From: Microbacterium aurantiacum
GTDB lineage: Bacteria > Actinomycetota > Actinomycetes > Actinomycetales > Microbacteriaceae
Length of the DNA stretch: 64,000 bases
Assembly (NCBI RefSeq): GCF_021654035.1
Contig: NZ_JAJPDW010000001.1
Location: 930,001-994,000 of the forward strand
Direction: 5' to 3'
A model generated the notes under the pieces. That model was not told the origin of the DNA. It was given only the letters and a program-made list of their open reading frames with translations, and made no database searches. Shown in pieces: positions 7,599 to 16,204 of this stretch (position 1 is the first letter of the stretch; each line of letters begins with the position of its first letter). A program made the position numbers and the translations under genes.

Positions 7599-7990
7599 CC
7601 GTCGCCCTCACCGCCGGCATCCTCGTCGCCGGCGCCGTCTACCTCTTCCTGCAGCGCGAGATGCTGCGGGTGATCCTCGGCTTCATCCTGCTCGGCAACG
7701 CCGCGAACCTCGTCCTCCTCGCCGCGGGCGGCACGGCGCGTCGCGGCGAGCCCTTCGGCACCCCGGCGGACCCGAGCACGATCGCCGATCCGCTCCCGCA
7801 GGCGTTCGTGCTGACCGCGATCGTCATCGCGTTCTCCATCACGATCTTCATGCTCGTCCTCGCCGTCACCGGCGACAACGACGATGACACCTCCGACGGC
7901 ACCGAGCCGGAGGACGACGACGAGACTGTGGAGGACGACGGCGTGCACCCGGACGAGGTCGTCGCCGCCGAGAGGGGGATCACCTCGTGA
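7595..7990 (+). CDS. mrpC: Na+/H+ antiporter subunit C
   Basis: 131 residues, NuoK-like, with three hydrophobic helices (first MTVALTAGILVAGAVYLF, then LRVILGFILLGNAANLVLL, and LTAIVIAFSITIFMLVL). DPLPQAFVLTAIVI is the family signature. The tail after the last helix is unusually acidic (runs of Asp/Glu, e.g. DNDDDTSD and EPEDDDETVEDD), which is longer than in many MrpC proteins. ATG 7595 overlaps the mrpA stop by 4 bases. Confidence 0.93.
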   Translation: MTVALTAGILVAGAVYLFLQREMLRVILGFILLGNAANLVLLAAGGTARRGEPFGTPADPSTIADPLPQAFVLTAIVIAFSITIFMLVLAVTGDNDDDTSDGTEPEDDDETVEDDGVHPDEVVAAERGITS

Positions 7991-9534
7991 GCGCCGCCCT
8001 TCTTCCGCTTTTCGCCGGCCTGCCGATGATCATCGCCGGCGTCCTCGCCTTCACCCCGACCCGTCGTCACATCCACGTCATCGTGATGATGGTGACGATC
8101 GCCGCCTCGACGGCGGGCGGCATCCTGCTGATCCTGGACTTCCTCGACGGCGGTGCGATCGCGCACGGCGTCGGAGGATGGGTCGCGGGAATCGCGATCC
8201 CCTTCGCTGCGGACATGTTCACGGCCCTCATGCTCACCGTCACCGGCATCCTGTCTCTGACGTGCGCGTGGTTCGCCGTGGCATCGGGTCGCGCGCAGTC
8301 GCGCTTCTTCGCGCCGATGCTGCTGGTGCTCCTCGCGGGCGTCAACGGTGCGCTGCTGACGGCGGACCTGTTCAACCTCTTCGTCTTCATCGAGGTCATG
8401 CTCCTGCCCTCGTACGGGTTGTTCCTCCTCGCCGCCCCCGACCGCGCGCCGATCCGCCGGATCGCCGGCGCGCGCCTGTACGTGACGATCAACCTGCTCA
8501 CCTCCACCGTGTTCCTCATCGGCGTCGGGTTCCTCTACGGCACCGCCGGCACCGTGAACATCGCGGAGCTGTCGGGCATGGCCGCCGCCGACGAGACCGT
8601 CGCCATCGCCACGGCCGTGTGTCTGTTCGCGCTCGGGATCAAGGCCGCCGTGGTGCCGGTGCATGGCTGGCTCGCCCGCGCGTACCCGACGACCTCGCCG
8701 GCGATCACCGCCCTCTTCTCCGGGCTCCACACGAAGGTCGCGATCTTCGCGATCTACCGCGTGTACGCCGTCGTCTTCGACGGCGACCCGCGCTTCCTCT
8801 GGATCGGGATCGCGGTGTTCGCGGTGACCATGGTCGTCGGCGTGCTCGGGGCGGTGGGGGAGAACACCAGCAGGTCGATCCTGGCGTTCCACATGGTGAG
8901 CCAGATCGGCTACATCCTCCTCGGAGTCGCCCTGTTCACCCCGCTCGGTCTCGTCGCGGGCATCTTCTATCTCCTCCATCACATGATCGTGAAGGCGTCG
9001 CTGTTCCTCTCGACCGGCGCCGTGGAGGTCCGCTACGGCACCGACAAGCTCGGCGCCTTCCGCGGAGTGGCCAAGACCGAACCGCTCATCGCCGCCGCGT
9101 TCTTCGTCGCCGCGCTGTCGCTCGCGGGGCTTCCGCCCTTCTCGGGGTTCGTCGCGAAGCTCTCGCTCATCGTCGCGGCGCAGGATGCCGGAGAGATCGT
9201 GGCGGTCGTCGTGATGATCCTCGTGAGCCTGGTGACCCTGCTGTCCATGCTGAAGATCTGGTCCGGGATGTTCTGGGGCTCCCGCGCGAGGGAAGCCGAC
9301 GCCTCGATCGACGCGGCACCGGCGGGGGCGGCATCCGCGACCGCTGGCGCAACCGGCACGCTGACGCGCACCCGGCCCCGCATCGGCGCGTCGCTCGCGG
9401 CTCCAGCGATCGTGCTCGCCGTGATCACCCTGGGGCTCGGGCTCGGAGCCGAACTGCTCCTCGGGCTCGCGCAGATCGCCGCGGACGGCCTGCTCGACAC
9501 CTCCGCCTACGTCGAGGCGGTGCTCGGATCATGA
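7987..9534 (+). CDS. mrpD: Na+/H+ antiporter subunit D
   Basis: 515 residues, NuoM/N-like proton-translocating subunit with about 14 membrane helices. Visible family features are the helix with FNLFVFIEVMLLPSYGLFLL (conserved Glu), GIKAAVVPVHGWLARAYPTTSP (conserved Lys) and HHMIVKASLFLSTG. GTG 7987 overlaps the mrpC stop (GTGA). A hydrophilic Ala/Thr-rich insert (AAPAGAASATAGATGT) sits before the last helix. Confidence 0.95.
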   Translation: MSAALLPLFAGLPMIIAGVLAFTPTRRHIHVIVMMVTIAASTAGGILLILDFLDGGAIAHGVGGWVAGIAIPFAADMFTALMLTVTGILSLTCAWFAVASGRAQSRFFAPMLLVLLAGVNGALLTADLFNLFVFIEVMLLPSYGLFLLAAPDRAPIRRIAGARLYVTINLLTSTVFLIGVGFLYGTAGTVNIAELSGMAAADETVAIATAVCLFALGIKAAVVPVHGWLARAYPTTSPAITALFSGLHTKVAIFAIYRVYAVVFDGDPRFLWIGIAVFAVTMVVGVLGAVGENTSRSILAFHMVSQIGYILLGVALFTPLGLVAGIFYLLHHMIVKASLFLSTGAVEVRYGTDKLGAFRGVAKTEPLIAAAFFVAALSLAGLPPFSGFVAKLSLIVAAQDAGEIVAVVVMILVSLVTLLSMLKIWSGMFWGSRAREADASIDAAPAGAASATAGATGTLTRTRPRIGASLAAPAIVLAVITLGLGLGAELLLGLAQIAADGLLDTSAYVEAVLGS

Positions 9535-9905
9535 CGCAGCTCACCACCTGGCTCACATGGCCCTTCCGCCTGCTCGGATTCATGGCGTGGTTCGCCAAGG
9601 AGGTCGTCGTCTCGAACATCGCCGTGCTCCGCGACAACCTGACACCGGGGCAGGACTCCACGCCCGGCATCGCGCGGGTTCCCACACGATGCGAGACGGA
9701 TGTCGAACTCACCGCACTGGCGGCGCTCGTGACCCTCACACCCGGCACCCTCACCCTCGGCACGACGGTCGAGCCCCGCACGCACGCGCGCGTGCTGTTC
9801 GTGCACGGGATGTACTCCGACGGGCCGGACGCGCTCCGCACCGAGGTCGGTCGGATCGAGGACCAGCTGCTCCGCGCCCTGCGCCGAAAGGGGGACGCCC
9901 GATGA
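9531..9905 (+). CDS. mrpE: Na+/H+ antiporter subunit E
   Basis: 124 residues with the MrpE pattern: an N-terminal hydrophobic hairpin (PFRLLGFMAWFAKEVVVSNIAVL) followed by a soluble part with ALAALVTLTPGTLTLG and HARVLFVHGMYSDGPD. Shorter than MrpE proteins that keep two full N-terminal helices. ATG 9531 overlaps the mrpD stop by 4 bases, and its own stop overlaps mrpF. Confidence 0.93.
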   Translation: MTQLTTWLTWPFRLLGFMAWFAKEVVVSNIAVLRDNLTPGQDSTPGIARVPTRCETDVELTALAALVTLTPGTLTLGTTVEPRTHARVLFVHGMYSDGPDALRTEVGRIEDQLLRALRRKGDAR

Positions 9906-10159
9906 TCGGCCTCGACATCGCCATCGGCATCCTGGCCCTGTCCATGCTCGTGACGACGTATCGCATGCTGACCGGACCCGACGACGCCGACCGCGTCGTC
10001 GCCGCCGACCTGCTGCTCTTCGGCGCGGTTGGACTGATCGCGGTCATCGGCGTGCGGGTGGCCGCCACGTATGCATTCGACATCGTGCTCGTGGCGACGG
10101 TGGTCGGCTTCCTCGCCGCCCTGTCGCTCGCCCGGGCGCTGACGAGGGGGAAGCGATGA
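9902..10159 (+). CDS. mrpF: Na+/H+ antiporter subunit F
   Basis: 85 residues, three hydrophobic helices, family signature RMLTGPDDADRVVAADLL followed by YAFDIVLVATVVGFLAALSLAR. Coupled on both sides by ATGA overlaps. MrpF is a small structural subunit of the antiporter. Confidence 0.93.
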   Translation: MIGLDIAIGILALSMLVTTYRMLTGPDDADRVVAADLLLFGAVGLIAVIGVRVAATYAFDIVLVATVVGFLAALSLARALTRGKR

Positions 10160-10515
10160 GCGAGATCCTCGCCGTTCTCGGCAATGTCTTTGTCGTCCTC
10201 GGGGCGCTGGTCTTCGCCACCGCCGCCCTCGGGGTGATCCGCTTCCCGGACGCCTTCACCCGGGTGTCCGCGGTCGGCACCGCCGGTGGGCTCGGCATCG
10301 CGCTCGTGGTGGGCGGGGCCTTCCTCGTGCAGCCGACGGTGCCCGACCTCGTCAAGGTCGTCCTCGCGATCGTCATGCAGCTCACCACGTCCGCGGTGGG
10401 GAGCATCGCCATCGCGCGGGCGGCGTACCTCTCGCGTTCGCCGCGCCGGCGGCTCGGGTACGACGAGCTCACGCCGGACGAGGACGCGACCGACGGGAGC
10501 GGCGAGCGGACATGA
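10156..10515 (+). CDS. mrpG: Na+/H+ antiporter subunit G
   Basis: 119 residues with three helices and the MrpG signature ALGVIRFPDAFTRVSAVGTAGGLG. The C-terminal tail is hydrophilic and ends overlapping the start of the next gene by 4 bases, so the operon continues beyond the usual six subunits. Confidence 0.93.
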   Translation: MSEILAVLGNVFVVLGALVFATAALGVIRFPDAFTRVSAVGTAGGLGIALVVGGAFLVQPTVPDLVKVVLAIVMQLTTSAVGSIAIARAAYLSRSPRRRLGYDELTPDEDATDGSGERT

Positions 10516-11009
10516 TCGCGGTGCGGGAGGCCGCGCGACAGGCCCGTGCACTTCTGGTGGGACGACACCGCTGGGGCTACGCCACCTCGCGCTTCTCCCG
10601 CTACGGCACGCACACGGTGGAGGTGCACATCTACCCGCCGGGGACGCCGCCGCTCGTGCGGGGGTTCCTGCACGTGGCCCGGCATTGGATTCCGTTCGGG
10701 CTGGTGGCGGCGGCACTGACGGGCCTCGTCACGGCATCCGTGGTGCCGATGTCCTGGCCCGCGGTGTTCGCGATCAAGATCGTCGCCGTCGTGGTGGCCG
10801 CCGTGACGCTGCAGGCGATCACCGCCGACGTGCGGGCGCGGACCAAGACGCTGTCGGGCACGCGTCGGCCGCGCGACGTCGACCCCGATCCGCGATACAC
10901 CGCCACCCTGGAGTGCTGGGTGCGCCTGCGCGAGGGGGAGGAGCGGCTCGACATCGGCGCGATCTCACCACGTCAGTTCGCCGCCCGCTGGGCCGCCGAG
11001 TACGCCTGA
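10512..11009 (+). CDS. Conserved membrane protein of unknown function, seventh gene of the mrp operon
   Basis: 165 residues. I do not recognise a characterised family. The N-terminal ~55 residues are soluble (RHRWGYATSRFSRYGTHTVEVHIYPPGT), followed by two hydrophobic segments (IPFGLVAAALTGLVTASVV and AVFAIKIVAVVVAAVTLQAI) and a soluble C-terminus with YTATLECWVRLREGEERL. ATG 10512 overlaps the mrpG stop (ATGA), so it is translated with the antiporter. A link to antiporter assembly or regulation is only inferred from this coupling. Confidence 0.8.
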   Translation: MIAVREAARQARALLVGRHRWGYATSRFSRYGTHTVEVHIYPPGTPPLVRGFLHVARHWIPFGLVAAALTGLVTASVVPMSWPAVFAIKIVAVVVAAVTLQAITADVRARTKTLSGTRRPRDVDPDPRYTATLECWVRLREGEERLDIGAISPRQFAARWAAEYA

Positions 11010-11047
11010 CTCCGCCGCGCTTCGACCCCGCGCCCCGGGCCGTGCCT

Positions 11048-11121
11048 AACTCCTCAGATTTGGGCGTCTGCGGCGCCCCGGGGGCCCCGGGACCGCTCCC
11101 GCACGGCGTTTCTGAGGAGTT
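11048..11121 (+). terminator. Long-range inverted repeat after the mrp operon
   Basis: AACTCCTCAGA (11048-11058) is the perfect reverse complement of TCTGAGGAGTT (11111-11121). The 52 bases between are GC-rich and contain a CCCCGGGGGCCCCGGG self-complementary core. It lies between the last mrp gene and the 3' end of the opposing tRNA-Ser, so it can terminate both. It may also be a dispersed palindromic repeat. Confidence 0.5.
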
Positions 11122-11177
11122 CGGCCCTCGCAACGCGCACTGAGTGGTGCGAGCGGGCGCGGGCGATGCGAGGAAAA

Positions 11178-11265
11178 TGGCGGAGGATAGGGGATTCGAA
11201 CCCCTGAGGGCTTGCACCCAACACGCTTTCCAAGCGTGCGCCATAGGCCACTAGGCGAATCCTCC
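11178..11265 (-). tRNA. tRNA-Ser (anticodon GGA)
   Basis: On the minus strand a class II tRNA: acceptor GGAGGAT pairs with ATCCTCC, anticodon loop TTGGAAA in a CACGC/GCGTG stem gives anticodon GGA, then a long variable arm, then a T-loop GGTTCGAATCC. CCA is encoded (11178-11180). It reads UCC/UCU codons. Confidence 0.95.
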
Positions 11266-11291
11266 AGAGCCCCGGAGGGCCGTCGTCCATC

Positions 11292-13604
11292 CTACCGTGC
11301 CGCGAGGGGGTCCTTCGACCGCGCGGTGGCGTAGGCGCTTCCCGGGCGCACCACGAGCGAGCGCGGCACGAACGCCGCCAGCACCCGCCGGGCGGGGGAG
11401 GCCCCCGCCCGCACCGCCCGTCGGACGTCTTCCGCGGCAGCCAGGGCCACCTCTCCCGATCCGGGATCGAGCGACCCGGGCGGTGCGTAGCTGGCCCGCT
11501 CCATCTCGGTGGCGAGCGTCGCCGCGGCTCCCCCCGGTGCGCCGTGCCGATCGCTCAGACGCGTGGCGAACGCCCGCGGACTCTCACTCGGCGGGATGCC
11601 GATGCCGACGTCGATCGCGGCATCCTGCACCATCGCCCAGGCGGCCGAGACGTCTCCGCCCTCGGCGCGGCTGCGCTGACGGCCGAGCCGCACGCGGTGC
11701 ACGAGCGCCGGCAGGGCGAGGATGCCGAGCACCAGCAGCACGGCGCCGATGGTGGGAAGCGGGTTCTGTCCGTCGGCCCCGCCGACAGCGCCGGGGAACA
11801 GCGCATCGGACTCGGCCGGGTCGTCGACGTCGACCGGGGCACCCGGCGTCGCCTCGGGGGCCTGCGGGTCGGTCTCGGCCTGGTTCTCCGTGACGGATCC
11901 GGGGATGCCGGTACCCGAGGAGAAGCCCGTGGGGACGCCGAGGCTCGCGGTCGGCTCGAAGGGGATCCAGCCGATCCCCTCGAAGTGGACCTCGGGCCAT
12001 GCGTGCAGCTGGTTGCTCGTGACGGAGTACACCGTCTGCGCGTCGATGACGTCGCCGTTCGCCGTGCCCGGGAGGTAGCCGATGACGATGCGGCTCGGCA
12101 TGTCCATCGTCCGCGCCATGAGGGCGAACGCTGAGGCGAAGTGCACGCAGTAGCCCTCGCGCTGCTCGAGGAACTCCGCGACCGCCTCGGCGCCGCTGCC
12201 GTCGAACCCCTCCTCTACGGGGGCATCGAGGGAGTATGCGAACTCGCCGCCGCGGAACCAGCGCTGCAACGCGATCAGGCGGTCGTAGTCGGTGGCGGCC
12301 TCGGCGGTGACCTCTTGCGCGAGCGTCGGGATGATCTCGGGGATGTCGGCGGGCAGGGCGCGGAGGTCGTCGTCCTCCGTGCCGGCCGCGGGGAGTGCCC
12401 GCACCTGCTCGAGGGTGGGGCGGGGCACGTCGGCGCGCACCGTGTACTCCTGGCCCTGCGAGCCCCCCGACTGCGCGATGACGGTGCGGTTGGCGGGCGC
12501 GGCGCCCCAGTCGCCGTCGAGCCCGTCGACGCCGACCGCGGGCCACGGTACGGGCAGCCAGATCGAGTTCAGGTTCACGACGTCCACGGTGGTCGCGGTG
12601 GAGGCGAGCGTGATGTCCTCGGCCACGGACACCGCGCCGAGCGACCCTTCCTCCTCCAGCGGAACGGTCCGCACGCGGTCCGGTTCCCACTCGTCGCCTT
12701 CGAAGGTGGAGAGCGTCGTGGCGCGGAGGTACGGCGGCACGGAGGCGTCGCTGCGCACCTGCAGGACCTCGACGTCGGCGGGTCGGCGCAGGTCGTCCCC
12801 CAGGGCGAGGGTCGCGTCGATGCCGGGCCCGAATCCGCTTCCGGTGGCGACGGCCGCCCTCGGCTGAGGGAGGAGCGGAGTCACCGCGACGGCGACGACG
12901 AGCCCGATCGCGGCGATGCCGAGCGCGGTGGCGGGGACCCCCGCGCGCCGTTCGGAGGCGCGGACGAGGGGCAGCTCGCGCGCGCGGGTCTCGGCCCGGA
13001 GGAGGAACAGGATCATCGCGGCGAGTACGACGAACGCCGTGACGTCGACGCGGCCCGGGACGGCGATGGCCGGGATGAGCGAGACGGCGACGATCCCGAT
13101 CGAGGCGAGGAGCGGCATCCGTGCGGTCAGCACGACGTGGTCGGTGATGAGGGCGAGCAGCCCCATCGCGCCGACGATCACGAACGACAGGGCGAAGGTG
13201 GCGTTCAGCGGCGCGGAGCCGCGAACGATCTCGTCCATCGCCGCGGGGATCACCAGCGCTGCCGCATCGACGGTCGAAGGCGTCGGGATCACCCACAGCA
13301 GCGCGGTGTCGCCGAGGAAGACGCCCGTCAGGAACAGCACCCACACCACCGCCCCGACGAGGCTGGCCCACGCGGGGGCGATACCGGTGCGGCGCACGAG
13401 CACACCCGCGCCGAGGATGCCGGTGGCGAGCGTCGCGGCGCCGAGGAACCACGCTCCCATTTCGACGACCCGAAGGACGGGGATGAGCGCCGCGATGAGC
13501 GTGCCGAGCGCGGCGAGGCCCAGCGTGATCAGGCCCGGGCGTCGCCCCCGCCTCTCCGCGACCCGATCTCCTCGCGCCTCCGACGCCGTCTCAGTGCGCG
13601 ACAT
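11292..13604 (-). CDS. Membrane-anchored transglutaminase-like protein (TgpA/DUF3488 type)
   Basis: 770 residues. The N-terminal ~240 residues hold about six to seven hydrophobic helices; then a periplasm-side region, and a transglutaminase-like cysteine protease domain with the triad visible as GYCVHFASAFALMAR (Cys), HAWPEVHFE (His) and a downstream Asp/Glu. One more helix (LPTIGAVLLVLGILALPALV) precedes a cytoplasmic tail. It is the third gene of a moxR-DUF58-transglutaminase operon, a very common actinobacterial set whose substrate is unknown. ATG 13604 has GAGAGG upstream and overlaps DUF58 by 14 bases; an in-frame upstream start at 13676 would invade it further. Confidence 0.9.
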   Translation of the reverse strand: MSRTETASEARGDRVAERRGRRPGLITLGLAALGTLIAALIPVLRVVEMGAWFLGAATLATGILGAGVLVRRTGIAPAWASLVGAVVWVLFLTGVFLGDTALLWVIPTPSTVDAAALVIPAAMDEIVRGSAPLNATFALSFVIVGAMGLLALITDHVVLTARMPLLASIGIVAVSLIPAIAVPGRVDVTAFVVLAAMILFLLRAETRARELPLVRASERRAGVPATALGIAAIGLVVAVAVTPLLPQPRAAVATGSGFGPGIDATLALGDDLRRPADVEVLQVRSDASVPPYLRATTLSTFEGDEWEPDRVRTVPLEEEGSLGAVSVAEDITLASTATTVDVVNLNSIWLPVPWPAVGVDGLDGDWGAAPANRTVIAQSGGSQGQEYTVRADVPRPTLEQVRALPAAGTEDDDLRALPADIPEIIPTLAQEVTAEAATDYDRLIALQRWFRGGEFAYSLDAPVEEGFDGSGAEAVAEFLEQREGYCVHFASAFALMARTMDMPSRIVIGYLPGTANGDVIDAQTVYSVTSNQLHAWPEVHFEGIGWIPFEPTASLGVPTGFSSGTGIPGSVTENQAETDPQAPEATPGAPVDVDDPAESDALFPGAVGGADGQNPLPTIGAVLLVLGILALPALVHRVRLGRQRSRAEGGDVSAAWAMVQDAAIDVGIGIPPSESPRAFATRLSDRHGAPGGAAATLATEMERASYAPPGSLDPGSGEVALAAAEDVRRAVRAGASPARRVLAAFVPRSLVVRPGSAYATARSKDPLAAR

Positions 13605-14879
13605 GCCGCGCCCCTCTCCGCGCGGCGTCCGCCCAGGCCGCGGCGACGTCGCCGTCCCGCCCGAGGACGCCGACACGCCAGCCGGCGGATGCCGCGTGCT
13701 CGACGGCGTCGCCCAGCGGATCGGTGCACAGCAGCAGCGGCAGGGCGCTGTGCGGGGCGAGCGGCGCCAGCGCGGCGGCGTCGCCGGTGTCGAATCGTCC
13801 CGTGACGACCACCACGGGCCCCGTCGAGGCGTTCGCGAACTGCCGGGTCAGCGCGGCGAGTCCGGAATCGCGGTGCGCGGTGATCAGGGCGAGGCGCGTG
13901 CGCAGCTCCTCCACCTCGGCGGTGTCGCCGCTCTCGATCCGCTCGGCGAGGATGCCGCCCTCCTCGTCGACGACCTCGACGGCGTACCCGTCGCGCACCA
14001 GGCGCGCGGTGGCCGAGATGCAGGCCGACACCGCGGCGTCGAACGCCGCATCCTCTCCCGAGAGGTCCTGCGCCTCGACGCTCCACCGCAGCGCGCCGCG
14101 GTCGAGGACGACGGACGCCTCCGGCGTCGACTCGCTCTCCTCCTGCCGCACCATGAGCTGATCGCGGTGGGCGGTGGCCCGCCAGTGGATGCGGCGCATC
14201 GAGTCGCCCGGCGCGTAGGGTCGCGCGACGAGGTTGTCCGCCCCCTGGCCGAGACGATCGGTGGTGGCGTGCAGGGTGCCGCCGGACTCGCCCGGGGCGT
14301 CGGTGAGGCCGGTGAGATCCACGATCGCGGGCGCGACGGTGACGGAGGTGCGTGAGGGGAAGCGCACCCGTCGACGGACGAGTCCGAACGGATCGGTGAG
14401 GGTCACCGCGAGTGGTCCGAGCTCGTGGACGCCGCGCCGGCTCCCCGTGACGGTGTAGACGAAGTCGATCGCCCGTTCGTCCGGTGTGCCGCCGCGCAGG
14501 CCCGACGCGAAGGCGGGGAGGATGCCGGCCGCCGTCCCGTCGAGCCCGTCGCCGAGGTCGTCCCGCCACGTTCCGGGCGGGACGGGCAGGACGCTCCGCA
14601 GCCCCACGCGCACGCGTACACGGCTCGGCCGCCCCACGGTGACGGTCTCGGGATCGATGACCCGCCGCGCGGGCTCGGTGCGTCGCACGAGGAGGAGGGA
14701 GAGGAAGCCCAGCGCCGGCATCGCCGCGAGGAGGATCCCGAAGTAGAGCAGCTCGACGATGCCCGATTCATGCGCGAGCACGACGGAGACCCCGGCGAGG
14801 ACGACCGCGCCCGTTCCGCGGACGGTCAGCGGCCACGCGCCGCGTGCGCGGGCCGGGACGGATGCCGCGGGAAGCGTCA

Positions 14880-14880
<1 letters not shown>
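13591..14880 (-). CDS. DUF58 domain protein
   Basis: 429 residues. Two adjacent hydrophobic helices lie near the N-terminus (residues ~15-55), then a beta-rich region and the DUF58 core YAPGDSMRRIHWRATAHRDQLMVRQEE (bases ~14220-14145), followed by a von Willebrand A-like fold with VVLDRGALRW. DUF58 proteins are typical partners of MoxR ATPases. ATG 14880 overlaps the moxR stop by one base. Confidence 0.9.
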
Positions 14881-15887
<1,007 letters not shown>

Positions 15888-15955
15888 GGAGGGCCTCCTA
15901 GCGCGCCGTTCGGGCGGCGGATCGGGCGGACGCGGGCGTCCTCACCCACCCCTCG

Positions 15956-15961
15956 ATGGTA
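15956..15961 (-). promoter_or_regulatory. -10 box of the moxR operon
   Basis: TACCAT on the minus strand, in the only relatively AT-rich spot of the 15888-16047 gap. It gives a ~60-base leader that ends in the AGGAGG site of moxR. Confidence 0.4.
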
Positions 15962-16047
15962 ACAACCGGATCACGGTGCGGGGCCTGGGAGATGCCTGCA
16001 TCGGATGCCGCGCAGGACGCGCGTTCGGCGTCGGGAGGTGTCGGGGG

Positions 16048-16053
16048 TAGACT
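16048..16053 (+). promoter_or_regulatory. -10 box of the SRP RNA gene
   Basis: TAGACT lies a few bases before the first paired base of the SRP RNA, matching the TANNNT pattern used across the window. Confidence 0.6.
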
Positions 16054-16056
16054 GTC

Positions 16057-16152
16057 GGAAGCTCTCCGCGAGGCGGCATCCAGGCCAACTCCCCCAGGAC
16101 GGAAACGTAGCAAGGGTAACCAGGCTCTGCCGGGTTCGCGGAGAGTCTTACT
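16057..16152 (+). ncRNA. ffs: Signal recognition particle 4.5S RNA
   Basis: A ~96-base hairpin RNA. The closing stem is CTCTCCGCGA near the 5' end with TCGCGGAGAG near the 3' end. The apex has the conserved Ffh-binding bulge CAGGACGGAAACGTAGCA (about 16095-16112), the small bacterial SRP signature. A short U-rich stretch (TCTTACTTTT) follows as terminator. It works with Ffh in co-translational membrane targeting. Confidence 0.93.
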
Positions 16153-16191
16153 TTTCCCGGCCTTCTCAGGAACCGCTCCCCGTCCGCCGCA

Positions 16192-16197
16192 TAGGCT
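16192..16197 (+). promoter_or_regulatory. -10 box of pta-ackA
   Basis: TAGGCT, 7 bases before GTG 16205. The mRNA would be leaderless, although a GGAGGA stretch lies in between. Confidence 0.5.
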
Positions 16198-16204
16198 GGA
16201 GGAC

